Origin: Paracoccaceae bacterium
Lineage (GTDB): Bacteria; Pseudomonadota; Alphaproteobacteria; Rhodobacterales; Rhodobacteraceae
Direction: 5' to 3'
Assembly (NCBI GenBank): GCA_014872875.1
Contig: WKFI01000019.1
Coordinates: 372,001 to 436,000, forward strand
Length of the DNA stretch: 64,000 nucleotides
The notes under the pieces are model-generated. The model was not told the DNA's origin and made no database searches. It saw only the letters and a program-made list of their open reading frames with translations. Below are positions 27,678 to 36,908 of the stretch, one piece after another. Position 1 is the first letter of the stretch, and each line of letters starts with the position of its first letter. The position numbers and the translations under genes were made by a program.

Positions 27678-28694
27678 ATGGGCGTATTCGAGCGCTATCT
27701 CTCGGTCTGGATTTTCCTGGCCATGATCGCCGGTGTGGCTTTGGGCAGTTTTGCGCCGGGCCTTGTGGCTGTAATTGCCGCCGCCGAAGTTGCCAGCGTT
27801 AACCTTGTGGTGGCCGTGCTGATCTGGGCGATGATCTATCCGATGATGGTCGGTGTTGATCCGCGTGCATTGGGACAGGTGACCAAGCAACCCAAGGGTC
27901 TGCTGATTACCGTCATCGTCAACTGGCTGATCAAACCCTTCACCATGGCGCTGCTTGCTGTGTTGTTCTTTGAAGTCATCTTTGCACCCTTCATCAGCCC
28001 CGAAGACGCCAGCCAGTACATCGCGGGCCTGATCCTGCTGGGGGCAGCGCCCTGCACCGCGATGGTGTTTGTCTGGTCACAACTAACCAAGGGGGACGAG
28101 GCTTATACCCTGCTGCAGGTGTCGGTGAATGACGTGATCATGGTTTTTGCCTTTGCGCCGATCGTGGCGTTCCTGCTGGGTGTCACGGATATTGCCGTCC
28201 CTTGGGAAACACTGGTTCTGTCTGCAGTCCTGTTCGTGCTGCTGCCGCTGGCGGCCGGGTGGATCACGCGTGCCGTTCTCAAGGACGATTCAAAGATCGA
28301 AACCTATACAGCCAAGATCAAACCGTTTTCGATCATCGGCCTGATTGCCACCGTGGTGATCCTGTTCGGGCTGCAGGGACAAGTTCTGCTGGATCGCCCC
28401 ATGGTCATCGTCCTGATCGCGGTCCCGATCCTGTTGCAAAGCTATGGCATTTTCGCCGTCGCCTATGGCGCGGCTTATGTCATGAAAGTCCCGCACAAGA
28501 TCGCAGCACCCTGCGCGCTGATCGGAACCTCGAACTTTTTCGAACTCGCCGTGGCCGTGGCGATCAGCCTCTTCGGGATCGGATCTGGTGCGGCTTTGGC
28601 AACGGTTGTGGGCGTGCTGGTCGAAGTGCCGGTGATGCTGTCACTGGTCGCATTCACCAATCGGACTCGCGCGCGGTTTCCGGCGCAAGCCTGA
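27678..28694 (+). CDS. acr3: Acr3 arsenite efflux transporter
   Basis: A 338-residue transporter with ten hydrophobic helices. The essential Cys lies in [13 protein letters not shown], and the [12 protein letters not shown] start and [15 protein letters not shown] segment are diagnostic of Acr3. It exports arsenite made by the ArsC half of the fusion protein. I chose the ATG at 27678, preceded by AAGGATAAG, over a TTG 18 bases upstream that lies inside arsJ. The operon therefore carries both exits: As(III) by Acr3 and As(V) by GAPDH plus ArsJ. Confidence 0.95.
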   Translation: MGVFERYLSVWIFLAMIAGVALGSFAPGLVAVIAAAEVASVNLVVAVLIWAMIYPMMVGVDPRALGQVTKQPKGLLITVIVNWLIKPFTMALLAVLFFEVIFAPFISPEDASQYIAGLILLGAAPCTAMVFVWSQLTKGDEAYTLLQVSVNDVIMVFAFAPIVAFLLGVTDIAVPWETLVLSAVLFVLLPLAAGWITRAVLKDDSKIETYTAKIKPFSIIGLIATVVILFGLQGQVLLDRPMVIVLIAVPILLQSYGIFAVAYGAAYVMKVPHKIAAPCALIGTSNFFELAVAVAISLFGIGSGAALATVVGVLVEVPVMLSLVAFTNRTRARFPAQA

Positions 28695-28779
28695 GCCGCG
28701 CCCGCCGTGACGCTCCGTTAGGCTGGACAGATGTCCAAAAACCCCGACGCTGTGGCAACGCAGCGAATGAGGGGGAGTC

Positions 28780-30387
28780 ATGCGCTTCGACTATGTTATT
28801 GTTGGTGGTGGGTCCGGGGGATCCACCCTTGCCAGCCGTCTGAGTGAAGATCCGAACACAAGCGTGTGCCTGTTGGAGGCCGGTGGCAAAGGTGACAGCC
28901 TGTTGGTGCGCGCACCTGCGGCTGTCATTGCGATGTTGCCGGGGCGGCCCAAGATCAACAACTGGGCGTTCCAAACGGTCCCACAGGCCGGACTGAAGGG
29001 CCGTAAAGGATACCAACCGCGCGGCAAGGCGCTGGGGGGATCCAGTGCCATCAACGCCATGCTTTATGTCCGTGGACACCGGCAGGATTATGACGAATGG
29101 GCCAATCTGGGCTGTGACGGCTGGAGCTGGGACGATGTCCTGCCCTATTTCCTGAAATCCGAGAATAATGAATGGGGCGCTTCAGACCTGCATGGGGATG
29201 GTGGTCCACTGCAGGTCAGTGACCAGAAGTCTCCCCGCGATCTGAGTCGCGCTTTTGTCGAGGCAGGCAAGGCGTTGCAGATCCGGCATCGCGAGGATTT
29301 CAACACCGGCGACAACGAAGGGATTGGCCTGTATCAGGTCACTCAGTTCCATGACGCAGCAAAGAACGGCGAACGGTGTTCGGCGGCGGCGGCATATTTG
29401 CATCCCGTGATGAACCGATCGAATCTGACGGTAATAACCCATGCCCAGGCCACCCGGATTCTATTCGACGGCAAGCGCGCAAATGGCGTGGAATATCAAC
29501 AAAAAGGCCAGCCTCATCGGGTCGAAGCCGGGCGGGAGGTGATCCTTTGCGGCGGCGCCTTCAATTCGCCCCAGTTGTTGCAACTCTCCGGTGTTGGAAG
29601 AGACGAAGACATTACCCCGCATGGCATCGAGATGGTGCATGAACTGCCTGGCGTCGGGCAAAACCTGCAGGACCACCTGGATTTTATCCTGGCTTACAAG
29701 ACTAAGGATCTGGACAATTTCGGCCTGTCGCTGCGGGGCGGTTTGAAACTGATGGGCCACATGAATACCTGGCGCAAAACCGGGGCAGGAATGCTGGCCA
29801 CGCCCTTTGCCGAAGGGGCGGCCTTTCTGAAAACGGACCCGGCGTTGGACCGCCCGGATATTCAACTGCATTTCGTGATCGGCATCGTGGATGATCATGC
29901 GCGCAAGCTGCATCTGGGGCATGGCTACAGCTGTCATGTCTGCGTGTTGCGACCGAAGTCACGAGGCACGGTCAGTCTGGCTTCGGGCGATCCAATGGCG
30001 GCCCCGGCCATTGACCCGAATTTCCTGAGCGACCCGGACGATCTGGAGCGTACCATGAAAGGCGTACGACTGACCCGACGGATCATGCAGTCCGATCCGC
30101 TGGCGGGCTATGTCCACAAGGAGCTGTTCATCGACGGCGAACCGGATGACGCCACGCTGGAAGACCATATTCGCAGCCGGGCCGATACGATCTATCACCC
30201 GGTCGGCACCTGCAAAATGGGGCGGGATGACATGGCTGTCGTGGATCCTGAGTTGCGTGTTCGCGGTCTGGAAGGGCTACGCGTCGTCGATGCTTCGGTG
30301 ATGCCCCGTCTTATTGGCGGCAACACAAATGCCCCTACAATCATGATTGCAGAAAAAGCAGCCGAATTGATCCGCGCTGCTGGATAA
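28780..30387 (+). CDS. GMC-family FAD-dependent alcohol dehydrogenase
   Basis: A 535-residue GMC oxidoreductase. The N-terminal FAD-binding YVIVGGGSGGSTLASRL, the GMC signature GKALGGSSAINAMLYVRG, and the C-terminal active-site YHPVGTCKMG and RLIGGNTNAPTIMIAEKA are all present. The family includes choline dehydrogenase and the membrane-associated alkanol dehydrogenase AlkJ. It is followed after 25 bases by an acyl-CoA ligase gene, like the alkJ-alkK arrangement, so a fatty or branched alcohol is a more likely substrate than choline. GAGGGGGAG precedes the ATG. Confidence 0.88.
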   Translation: MRFDYVIVGGGSGGSTLASRLSEDPNTSVCLLEAGGKGDSLLVRAPAAVIAMLPGRPKINNWAFQTVPQAGLKGRKGYQPRGKALGGSSAINAMLYVRGHRQDYDEWANLGCDGWSWDDVLPYFLKSENNEWGASDLHGDGGPLQVSDQKSPRDLSRAFVEAGKALQIRHREDFNTGDNEGIGLYQVTQFHDAAKNGERCSAAAAYLHPVMNRSNLTVITHAQATRILFDGKRANGVEYQQKGQPHRVEAGREVILCGGAFNSPQLLQLSGVGRDEDITPHGIEMVHELPGVGQNLQDHLDFILAYKTKDLDNFGLSLRGGLKLMGHMNTWRKTGAGMLATPFAEGAAFLKTDPALDRPDIQLHFVIGIVDDHARKLHLGHGYSCHVCVLRPKSRGTVSLASGDPMAAPAIDPNFLSDPDDLERTMKGVRLTRRIMQSDPLAGYVHKELFIDGEPDDATLEDHIRSRADTIYHPVGTCKMGRDDMAVVDPELRVRGLEGLRVVDASVMPRLIGGNTNAPTIMIAEKAAELIRAAG

Positions 30388-30412
30388 GAAATCAACAAGG
30401 AGAAGACCCGGA

Positions 30413-32041
30413 ATGCTTGGGAAAATGATGCACAAGCAGCTGACCATCAGCTCATTGCTGGAACATGCGGGCCGCTATCACGGCGGTACCACAGTGACAT
30501 CGGTCGAAACTTCGGGCGAGGTGGTGCATACCACATGGGGAGAGGTCGAGCGCAATGCCCGAAAACTGGCGGCCGCGCTGGCCCGTCTGGGTTTTGAGAC
30601 CGGGGACCGTGCCGGAACGATAGCCTGGAACAACCGGCGCCATCTGGAGATCTATTTCGGCGTCGCGGGCGGTGGCTATGTCTGTCACACGATCAACCCG
30701 CGCCTGTTTCCGGAACAGCTGATCTACATCATCAACCATGCCGACGACAAAGTGCTGTTCATCGATGCAACCTTTGTGGATGCGGCCGCCAAGCTACGCT
30801 CGCATCTGCCCAATCTGGAGCACGTTATCCTGATGGGCTCGCGCGACGAGGCCGCCGCCGAAAAGATCGACGGACTACTGTTCTATGACGAGCTGATCGC
30901 GGCCGAAAATGACGACGCCACATGGCCCGAAATTGACGAAAACCTGCCGTCGAGCCTGTGCTACACCTCGGGTACGACCGGCAACCCCAAGGGGGTTCAG
31001 TACACGCACCGGACCACCGTTCTGCATTCGCTTGGCGGCAACCAGCCGGACGGAATGGGGCTGGCTGCGCGCGACACGGTGATGATGGTCGTGCCCATGT
31101 TCCATGCCAACGCTTGGGGCTCGCCCTATATTGCCGCTGCGGTGGGTTGCAAGGTCGTGCTGCCCGGGCCGCATCTGGACGGGGTGAGCCTGGCCAAGCT
31201 GATTGATTCCGAAAAGGTCACCGTGTCCTTGGGTGTTCCCACGATCTGGATGGGGCTGTTGCAGGGGCTGGAAGAAACCGGGTCCAAAGCCGAAAGCCTG
31301 GAGCGCACGATTGTCGGCGGCTCGGCCTTGCCAACGGTGATGATCCCGACCTTCCGCGACAAGTATGGGGTTGAGCTGATTCATGCGTGGGGCATGACGG
31401 AAACCAGCCCGCTGGGGACTTTGAACCAGCTGTTGCAAAAACATGAAACCCTTAACGATGCCGAAAAGGGAGCCCTGCGCGAAGGCCAGGGCCGTGCCCC
31501 CTACGGGGTTGAGCTGCGGATTGTCGATGATGAAAACAATCGTTTGGCCGAAGATGGCGAAACCCAGGGCAATCTGCAGATTCAGGGTCATTGGATCATC
31601 GACACCTATTTCAAGGCTGAAGACAGCGCTCTGACCGAGGACGGCTGGTTCGACACTGGAGATGTCGCGACCATCGACCCGGACGGCTACATGATCATTC
31701 GCGATCGGTCCAAGGACATCATCAAATCCGGGGGTGAATGGATCTCAACCGTTGAACTGGAAGACATCGCAATGTCGCATCCTTCGGTCGCCATGGCTGC
31801 CGCAATTGCTGCCAAACATCGCAAATGGGATGAGCGACCGGTTGTCATAGCCGTCAAATCCGAAGGCGCCGACCTGACCGAGCAGGAGCTTCTGGAAAGC
31901 TACAAGGACAAAATCGCCAGTTGGCAGGTTCCGGACAAGGTGGTTTTCGTGCCAGAACTGCCTTTGGGAGCGACCGGTAAGGTCTTGAAAAACAAGCTGC
32001 GAGAAGAGTTTGGGGATGTGTTGCTGACCGAGGTGGATTGA
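30413..32041 (+). CDS. Medium/long-chain acyl-CoA ligase (AMP-forming)
   Basis: A 542-residue ANL-superfamily enzyme. The P-loop CYTSGTTGNPKGVQYTH, the A5 motif HAWGMTETSPLG, GWFDTGDVATIDPDGYM, and the C-terminal catalytic Lys in LPLGATGKVLKNKLRE are intact. It activates a carboxylic acid to the CoA thioester using ATP. The N-terminus (MLGKMMHKQLTISSLLEHA) resembles DmdB methylmercaptopropionyl-CoA ligases and fatty acyl ligases of roseobacters, so either fatty acids or methylmercaptopropionate are possible substrates. It is the second gene of a two-gene unit with the GMC dehydrogenase, with AAGGAGAAG before the start. Confidence 0.9.
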   Translation: MLGKMMHKQLTISSLLEHAGRYHGGTTVTSVETSGEVVHTTWGEVERNARKLAAALARLGFETGDRAGTIAWNNRRHLEIYFGVAGGGYVCHTINPRLFPEQLIYIINHADDKVLFIDATFVDAAAKLRSHLPNLEHVILMGSRDEAAAEKIDGLLFYDELIAAENDDATWPEIDENLPSSLCYTSGTTGNPKGVQYTHRTTVLHSLGGNQPDGMGLAARDTVMMVVPMFHANAWGSPYIAAAVGCKVVLPGPHLDGVSLAKLIDSEKVTVSLGVPTIWMGLLQGLEETGSKAESLERTIVGGSALPTVMIPTFRDKYGVELIHAWGMTETSPLGTLNQLLQKHETLNDAEKGALREGQGRAPYGVELRIVDDENNRLAEDGETQGNLQIQGHWIIDTYFKAEDSALTEDGWFDTGDVATIDPDGYMIIRDRSKDIIKSGGEWISTVELEDIAMSHPSVAMAAAIAAKHRKWDERPVVIAVKSEGADLTEQELLESYKDKIASWQVPDKVVFVPELPLGATGKVLKNKLREEFGDVLLTEVD

Positions 32042-32098
32042 TCGAAGGGCTTCACCGAAGCTCTTCGCTGACTGGCGATCTCTGTGCAAATTTAATTG

Positions 32099-32113
32099 TT
32101 AAGCGCGGTTTAA
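32099..32113. promoter_or_regulatory. CtrA-type site upstream of motB
   Basis: TTAA-GCGCGGT-TTAAC matches the CtrA consensus TTAA-N7-TTAAC exactly, 45 bases before the motB start. CtrA activates flagellar genes in Rhodobacterales. Confidence 0.65.
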
Positions 32114-32158
32114 CCCCTGCCCTGCTACCAAGATCCTGGGTGAGAAAAGGTGGTGGAT

Positions 32159-32995
32159 ATGGGTGCGCAAAGCAATGCAGCGCCAGTCATCATCAAGCGA
32201 AAGAAAGTGGTCGGTGGCGATGGTCACCACGGCGGTGCATGGAAGGTCGCGTATGCGGACTTCGTGACGGCCATGATGGCTTTCTTTCTGTTGATGTGGC
32301 TGCTGAACGCAACAACTGAAAAGCAACGCAAGGGATTGGCGGACTACTTTTCGCCAGACATTCCAATCAGCCGCACGTCCGCGGGTGGAGATGGTGCCTT
32401 TGGCGGGATCAGTCCTTTTGCCGAAGACACGCTGACACGCATGGGTACTGGTGCAACGGATCGGCATCCCTCGGTCGCCAACCAGGCGCAGGGCCGATTT
32501 GGCGTCGCCCTTGAGGGCCGGGAAACCAGCCCTGACAAGGAACTGGCGTCCATTGAAGAGGCGTTGCAAGGGCGCGGGGGCGAGAGCCTTGTCAGCACCG
32601 AACTCTCCAAACACATCGTGACCCGCGTGACAGACGAAGGTCTGATCATCGAGCTGTTTTCAACCGAGGACTCCCGACTGTTCAAACCGGATTCGGCCAA
32701 TCCGACAGATCTGTTTCGGCGGTTGATCCGGATGATCGGGCAGGTATCGAACCGGGTGAACAATCCGATTGCAATCACAGGGCACTTGCGATCGCGACCG
32801 GTTGTCCTTGCCCAGAACCCGGTGTGGGAGCTTTCGACGGCGCGTGCAGGGACGACCCGCGAATTGCTCGAATCCTCGGGCGTGTCCAGCGCTCGAATCC
32901 GACGCCTCACCGGGCATGCGGATCGGAATCCAACCGAGGACAACCCAATGTCCGTGCGAAACAATCGGGTTGAGATCACAATTTTGCGACGCTGA
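32159..32995 (+). CDS. motB: Flagellar motor stator protein MotB
   Basis: A 278-residue inner-membrane protein. The single N-terminal helix contains the proton-carrying Asp in AYADFVTAMMAFFLLMW. The plug region and a periplasmic OmpA/MotB peptidoglycan-binding domain follow (NPIAITGHLRS, ARIRRLTGHADRNP, RNNRVEITILRR). The ATG at 32159 follows GGTGG; two GTG codons at 32150 and 32153 are alternatives that add three or fewer residues. It heads a flagellar group; its partner motA is not in the window. Confidence 0.92.
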   Translation: MGAQSNAAPVIIKRKKVVGGDGHHGGAWKVAYADFVTAMMAFFLLMWLLNATTEKQRKGLADYFSPDIPISRTSAGGDGAFGGISPFAEDTLTRMGTGATDRHPSVANQAQGRFGVALEGRETSPDKELASIEEALQGRGGESLVSTELSKHIVTRVTDEGLIIELFSTEDSRLFKPDSANPTDLFRRLIRMIGQVSNRVNNPIAITGHLRSRPVVLAQNPVWELSTARAGTTRELLESSGVSSARIRRLTGHADRNPTEDNPMSVRNNRVEITILRR

Positions 32996-33035
32996 ATCAA
33001 TGAGTTGATCCGGGCAATAGATCGCATTTTATTTG

Positions 33036-33050
33036 TTAGTCCGGTATTAA
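33036..33050. promoter_or_regulatory. Near-consensus CtrA site upstream of flgE
   Basis: TTAG-TCCGGTA-TTAA differs from TTAA-N7-TTAA at one base and lies 58 bases before flgE, in the 112-base motB-flgE spacer. It could give flgE its own promoter. Confidence 0.45.
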
Positions 33051-33065
33051 ACAGTGGCAGGCTAG

Positions 33066-33095
33066 CTGTTGCATCAAGAACTTTTGATGCAGCAG
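33066..33095 (+). promoter_or_regulatory. Stem-loop in the flgE leader, touching the ribosome-binding site
   Basis: CTGTTGCATCAA and TTGATGCAGCAG form a 12-bp stem with one G-U pair around a 6-base loop. The stem ends where the AGAAAGG ribosome-binding site of flgE begins, so folding could limit hook translation or protect the leader from decay. Confidence 0.6.
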
Positions 33096-33107
33096 AAAGG
33101 CGTGCCC

Positions 33108-34409
33108 ATGACCATTTCTTCATCGCTGAACGCAGGCATTGCAGGCCTGTCGGCGAACGCAAGTCGCTTGGCTTCCATTTCCGACAATATCGCTAACTCT
33201 TCGACCTATGGATACAAGCGGGTCCAGACAGACTTTCATTCTCTGGTCATGTCTTCGAATAACGGTACCTATTCTGCGGGTGGGACCCGCGCAACAACCC
33301 AGCGGTTGATTGACGAACGCGGCCCTCTGGTGTCCACGTCGAATGCTACGGACCTTGCCGTACGGGGTCGCGGCTTGTTGCCGGTGGCAAATGTTTCCGA
33401 AATCCAATCGTCCAATGGCGATCCACAAATGCTGTTGACGACGACCGGGTCTTTCCGAACCAATTCCGAAGGATACCTCACATCGGAGTCCGGTCTGGTT
33501 CTTATGGGCTGGCCTGCCTTGCCTGACGGTACGATCCCGTCTTACCCACGCGACACACCAGACGGCTTGGAACCCATCCAAATCAACGTCAACCAGTTTT
33601 CGGGCGAACCGACGACGAAAATGACATTGGGTGTTAACCTGCCAGCAACGGAGACTGAAGCTGGATCGACCGGTGACGCCGAAGAACTCTCTATCGAGTA
33701 TTTTGACAATCTCGGGCGATCCGAGAACATTCATGTGGATTTCACGCCCACCGTTCCGGCAACCGGCTCGTCTAACACCTGGACCATGACGCTCACCGAC
33801 ACGGCCAATCCCGGCGTCGTGATTGGCGAGTATACACTGACCTTCGACGATAGCCGCACATCCGGCGGAACACTTGCGTCTGTGACCACTGTTTCAGGCG
33901 GCGCCTACGACGCGACTACGGGGGCGATGATCGTGAATGTCGATAGCGGTCCAATGGAGATCAATATCGGCAAAATCGGTGAAAGTGATGGCATCACGCA
34001 ACTGTCGGACAAGTTTGCCCCGGTGTCGATCTCCAAAGACGGATCTCCGGTTGGCAACATGATTGGCGTGGAAGTGGATGCAAACGGCTTTGTCCACGCC
34101 AACTTCGACACGGGTATCACCCGCACGATCTACAAAGTACCGCTGATCGACATGCCGAACCCGAACGGTATGGTTGCCCTGGATCAGCAAACCTATCTGC
34201 CTTCAACCGAAAGCGGCACGTACTTCCTTTGGGATGCGGGGCAGGGTCCGACCGGTGACATTGTCTCTTATGCGCGTGAGGAATCGGCGGTCGATGTGGC
34301 CGGTGAGTTGACCGCTATGATCCAAACCCAGCGGGCTTACTCATCAAATGCAAAGGTCATTCAGACCGTAGACGAGATGCTGCAGGAAACAACGAATATC
34401 AAACGTTAA
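33108..34409 (+). CDS. flgE: Flagellar hook protein FlgE
   Basis: A 433-residue hook subunit, exported through the flagellar channel. The N-terminal rod/hook motif SASRL-type ANASRLASISDNIANSSTYG and the C-terminal LTAMIQTQRAYSSNAKVIQTVDEM are the coiled ends shared by axial proteins; the variable hook domain lies between (about residues 100-340). The start is the ATG at 33108, giving the usual MTISSSLNAG beginning; the open frame upstream covers the leader stem-loop and is rejected. It is followed by flgK after 36 bases. Confidence 0.94.
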   Translation: MTISSSLNAGIAGLSANASRLASISDNIANSSTYGYKRVQTDFHSLVMSSNNGTYSAGGTRATTQRLIDERGPLVSTSNATDLAVRGRGLLPVANVSEIQSSNGDPQMLLTTTGSFRTNSEGYLTSESGLVLMGWPALPDGTIPSYPRDTPDGLEPIQINVNQFSGEPTTKMTLGVNLPATETEAGSTGDAEELSIEYFDNLGRSENIHVDFTPTVPATGSSNTWTMTLTDTANPGVVIGEYTLTFDDSRTSGGTLASVTTVSGGAYDATTGAMIVNVDSGPMEINIGKIGESDGITQLSDKFAPVSISKDGSPVGNMIGVEVDANGFVHANFDTGITRTIYKVPLIDMPNPNGMVALDQQTYLPSTESGTYFLWDAGQGPTGDIVSYAREESAVDVAGELTAMIQTQRAYSSNAKVIQTVDEMLQETTNIKR

Positions 34410-34445
34410 CCCTGGCTGATCCAACAGTAACTCAAGGGGCGCCCG

Positions 34446-35897
34446 ATGAGCATCACGTCAACGTTCAATTCTGCACTCAGCGGTCTCACGGCCGCCCGGC
34501 GGTCGGCCCAGGTCATTTCCGACAATCTGGCCAATGCGCTGACCCCCGGGTATGCGCGCCGATCGATCGAACTGGGGTCGCATGGCGACGTCTTTCCCGG
34601 CGTGCGTGTGAACGGAATCCAGCGGCACACCGACCCGGTCATCATTGCGTCACGCAGATCGGCAGAGGCGGAACATGGCAACGCCAGCGCGACGTCATCG
34701 TTTCATACGCGCATGGCGGATCTGGTCGGAGATCCGACCGATCCGTACTCCATCACTGGCCGTATGGCCCAATTCGATGCATCCCTTGTTGCAGCTGCAT
34801 CTTTGCCAAGCTCTGTTCAGCGGCTTGACCAGGTCGCACTCGACGCCAACGGTCTGGTGCAAACGATAACGCAGGCCGCCGACGGCCTGCGCGAGATGCG
34901 GAGTCAGGCGGACGCGTCTATTTCCAGCCAGGTTGATAGTCTGAACAGCGCTCTGAAAAACGTGCAGAAGATGAACGTCCGGATCACGGCTGCGCAATCT
35001 TCCGGATCGGATGCAGCAGCCCTGATGGACCAACGGGACACCTTGATCGATCAGATCAACGCAATCGTGCCAGTCAAGGTAATCGCCCGAGATCATGGTC
35101 AGGTCGCGCTGTATACGGATGGCGGAGCCATTCTTTTGGACGGGCAAGCCGCCACTCTGACTTTCTCGCCGACACGGGATACGCTGCCGCATATGAGTGT
35201 GGAAAACGGCTTGTTGTCGGGGCTGGAGATCAACGGCCAACCCATCCAAACAAGCGGTGACCGTAGCGCCATCAAGGGCGGAACTCTGGCTGCCCAGTTC
35301 CAGGTCCGCGATGAATTGGCCCCTGAAGCCCAAGCCACACTGGACGCAGCGGCCCGGGATCTGGCCGAACGGTTTCAGCAAGCCGGGTTGGACACGACAG
35401 CCAACGCCAGCGATCCAGGCCTGTTTACTGATGGTGGTACCCGGTTTGATCCAGCCAACGAAACAGGGTTGGCAAACCGGCTGGCGGTCAACACAGCCTT
35501 TGATCCGGAGCAAGGTGGAGAGAGCTGGCGATTGCGCGCCGGACAAGCCGCCGCCGACCCCGGCGCCCCTTCGGATGCCACCCTGTTGCGGGCTTTTGGT
35601 GACGCCCTCAAAGCCCCACGAGCACAAACCGCGTCGGTGTTTGGTACATCTCAACAGGATGCGCATGACGTCGCCGCTGGCTTGCAATCGTGGTTCGCCG
35701 GGCAAAGCCGCACCTCCGAAGCCACGCTAAGCTATGCCAGCACCCTGCTGTCGGAAACCCGCCGCATCGAAGCCGAACAGGGCGTCGATACCGATGCGGA
35801 GCTACAGAACTTGCAACTGGTCGAGCAGTCCTATGCCGCCAACGCCAGGGTTCTGCAGGCCGTGGATGAACTCATGGAAACATTGCTGAGGTTGTAA
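34446..35897 (+). CDS. flgK: Hook-associated protein FlgK (HAP1)
   Basis: A 483-residue hook-filament junction protein. It begins SITSTFNSALSGLTAARRSAQVISDNLAN and ends VEQSYAANARVLQAVDELME, the paired coiled ends of axial proteins. LMDQRDTLIDQINAIV is a further FlgK mark. It is shorter than the enterobacterial protein in the surface domains, which is normal in this group. Three bases separate its stop from flgL. Confidence 0.92.
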   Translation: MSITSTFNSALSGLTAARRSAQVISDNLANALTPGYARRSIELGSHGDVFPGVRVNGIQRHTDPVIIASRRSAEAEHGNASATSSFHTRMADLVGDPTDPYSITGRMAQFDASLVAAASLPSSVQRLDQVALDANGLVQTITQAADGLREMRSQADASISSQVDSLNSALKNVQKMNVRITAAQSSGSDAAALMDQRDTLIDQINAIVPVKVIARDHGQVALYTDGGAILLDGQAATLTFSPTRDTLPHMSVENGLLSGLEINGQPIQTSGDRSAIKGGTLAAQFQVRDELAPEAQATLDAAARDLAERFQQAGLDTTANASDPGLFTDGGTRFDPANETGLANRLAVNTAFDPEQGGESWRLRAGQAAADPGAPSDATLLRAFGDALKAPRAQTASVFGTSQQDAHDVAAGLQSWFAGQSRTSEATLSYASTLLSETRRIEAEQGVDTDAELQNLQLVEQSYAANARVLQAVDELMETLLRL

Positions 35898-35900
35898 GTC

Positions 35901-36908
35901 ATGAACATGTCGTCACTTGGAGATCTCGCCTACTCCATGATGCTGCGTACCCGCAGCAGCCAATTCAAACAACAGATGTCAGTCCTGACAGAGGAACTCA
36001 GCACAGGCCGGGTTTCCGACGTGCGAAGCAGAACGGGGTCGGACTATGCCTACTTGGCCGAAATCGAACGCAACTCAACTTTGCTGGACAGCTATGCATT
36101 GGCGACGTCAGAAGTGAAAACGCGGGCTGAGGTCACGCAAACTCACTTGGAAAAGGTTCAGAACACATTATCCGGATTTTCCGATACAATGGCCACAACA
36201 CGTCTCAGCCCATTACCAGCGGCACGCGAACACGCCGCAGTAGAGGCTCGGCAGAACCTGGACAAGGTCATTGCCACCTTGAATGCCAGTTCAGCCGGGC
36301 AGCATCTGTTCTCCGGGGTTGCCACCGATGACGCCCCGCTTGCCGGGGCAGATGTTCTGCTGACTGAGCTACGCGCCGAAGTTTCCGGGCTAACCCTGGC
36401 AGACGATGTTGAGCTGGCCGTAAGCGAATGGTTCGCCGATCCCAACGGGTTCGAAGCCGCCATGTATCGAGGATCCGACAACCGGCTGCAACCTGTCCAG
36501 ATTGGAGCCGCAGAACATGTGTCCGTGTCGATCACGGCCAAGGACGAAGAGTTTCGGGCCGTCTTGAAAAGCCTTGTTCTCCCCGTGCTTGCGATGGACA
36601 CGAGTTTGAGTTTGTCCGAAGCGGCACAGGCTGATCTAATGAATTCGGCCCATACGCACACGCTGAACGCAAATGGTGGAATGACAACTCTACGCGGTGA
36701 ACTGGGATTTGCCGAGGCTCGAATCGAAGAGGTCGCCACCCGAAACGCATCAGCCCGAGCAGGTCTGGAAATCTCACGCAACAACTTGATCGGCGCGGAC
36801 CCGTACGAAACGGCGGTACGGCTTGAAGAAGTTCAGGCCCAGTTGGAGACCCTCTATACCTTAACTGCCCGTTCCTCTCGTCTGTCCTTGCTGAATTTCC
36901 TGTCATGA
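35901..36908 (+). CDS. flgL: Hook-associated protein FlgL-like (HAP3)
   Basis: A 335-residue flagellin-related junction protein. LTEELSTGRVSDVR near the N-terminus and the C-terminal helical end (TAVRLEEVQAQLETLYTLTARSS) follow the FlgL pattern, and SSAGQHLFSGVATD is the usual FlgL central motif. It lies directly after flgK and overlaps flgI by 4 bases, so translation of the four genes flgE-K-L-I is tightly linked. Confidence 0.9.
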   Translation: MNMSSLGDLAYSMMLRTRSSQFKQQMSVLTEELSTGRVSDVRSRTGSDYAYLAEIERNSTLLDSYALATSEVKTRAEVTQTHLEKVQNTLSGFSDTMATTRLSPLPAAREHAAVEARQNLDKVIATLNASSAGQHLFSGVATDDAPLAGADVLLTELRAEVSGLTLADDVELAVSEWFADPNGFEAAMYRGSDNRLQPVQIGAAEHVSVSITAKDEEFRAVLKSLVLPVLAMDTSLSLSEAAQADLMNSAHTHTLNANGGMTTLRGELGFAEARIEEVATRNASARAGLEISRNNLIGADPYETAVRLEEVQAQLETLYTLTARSSRLSLLNFLS

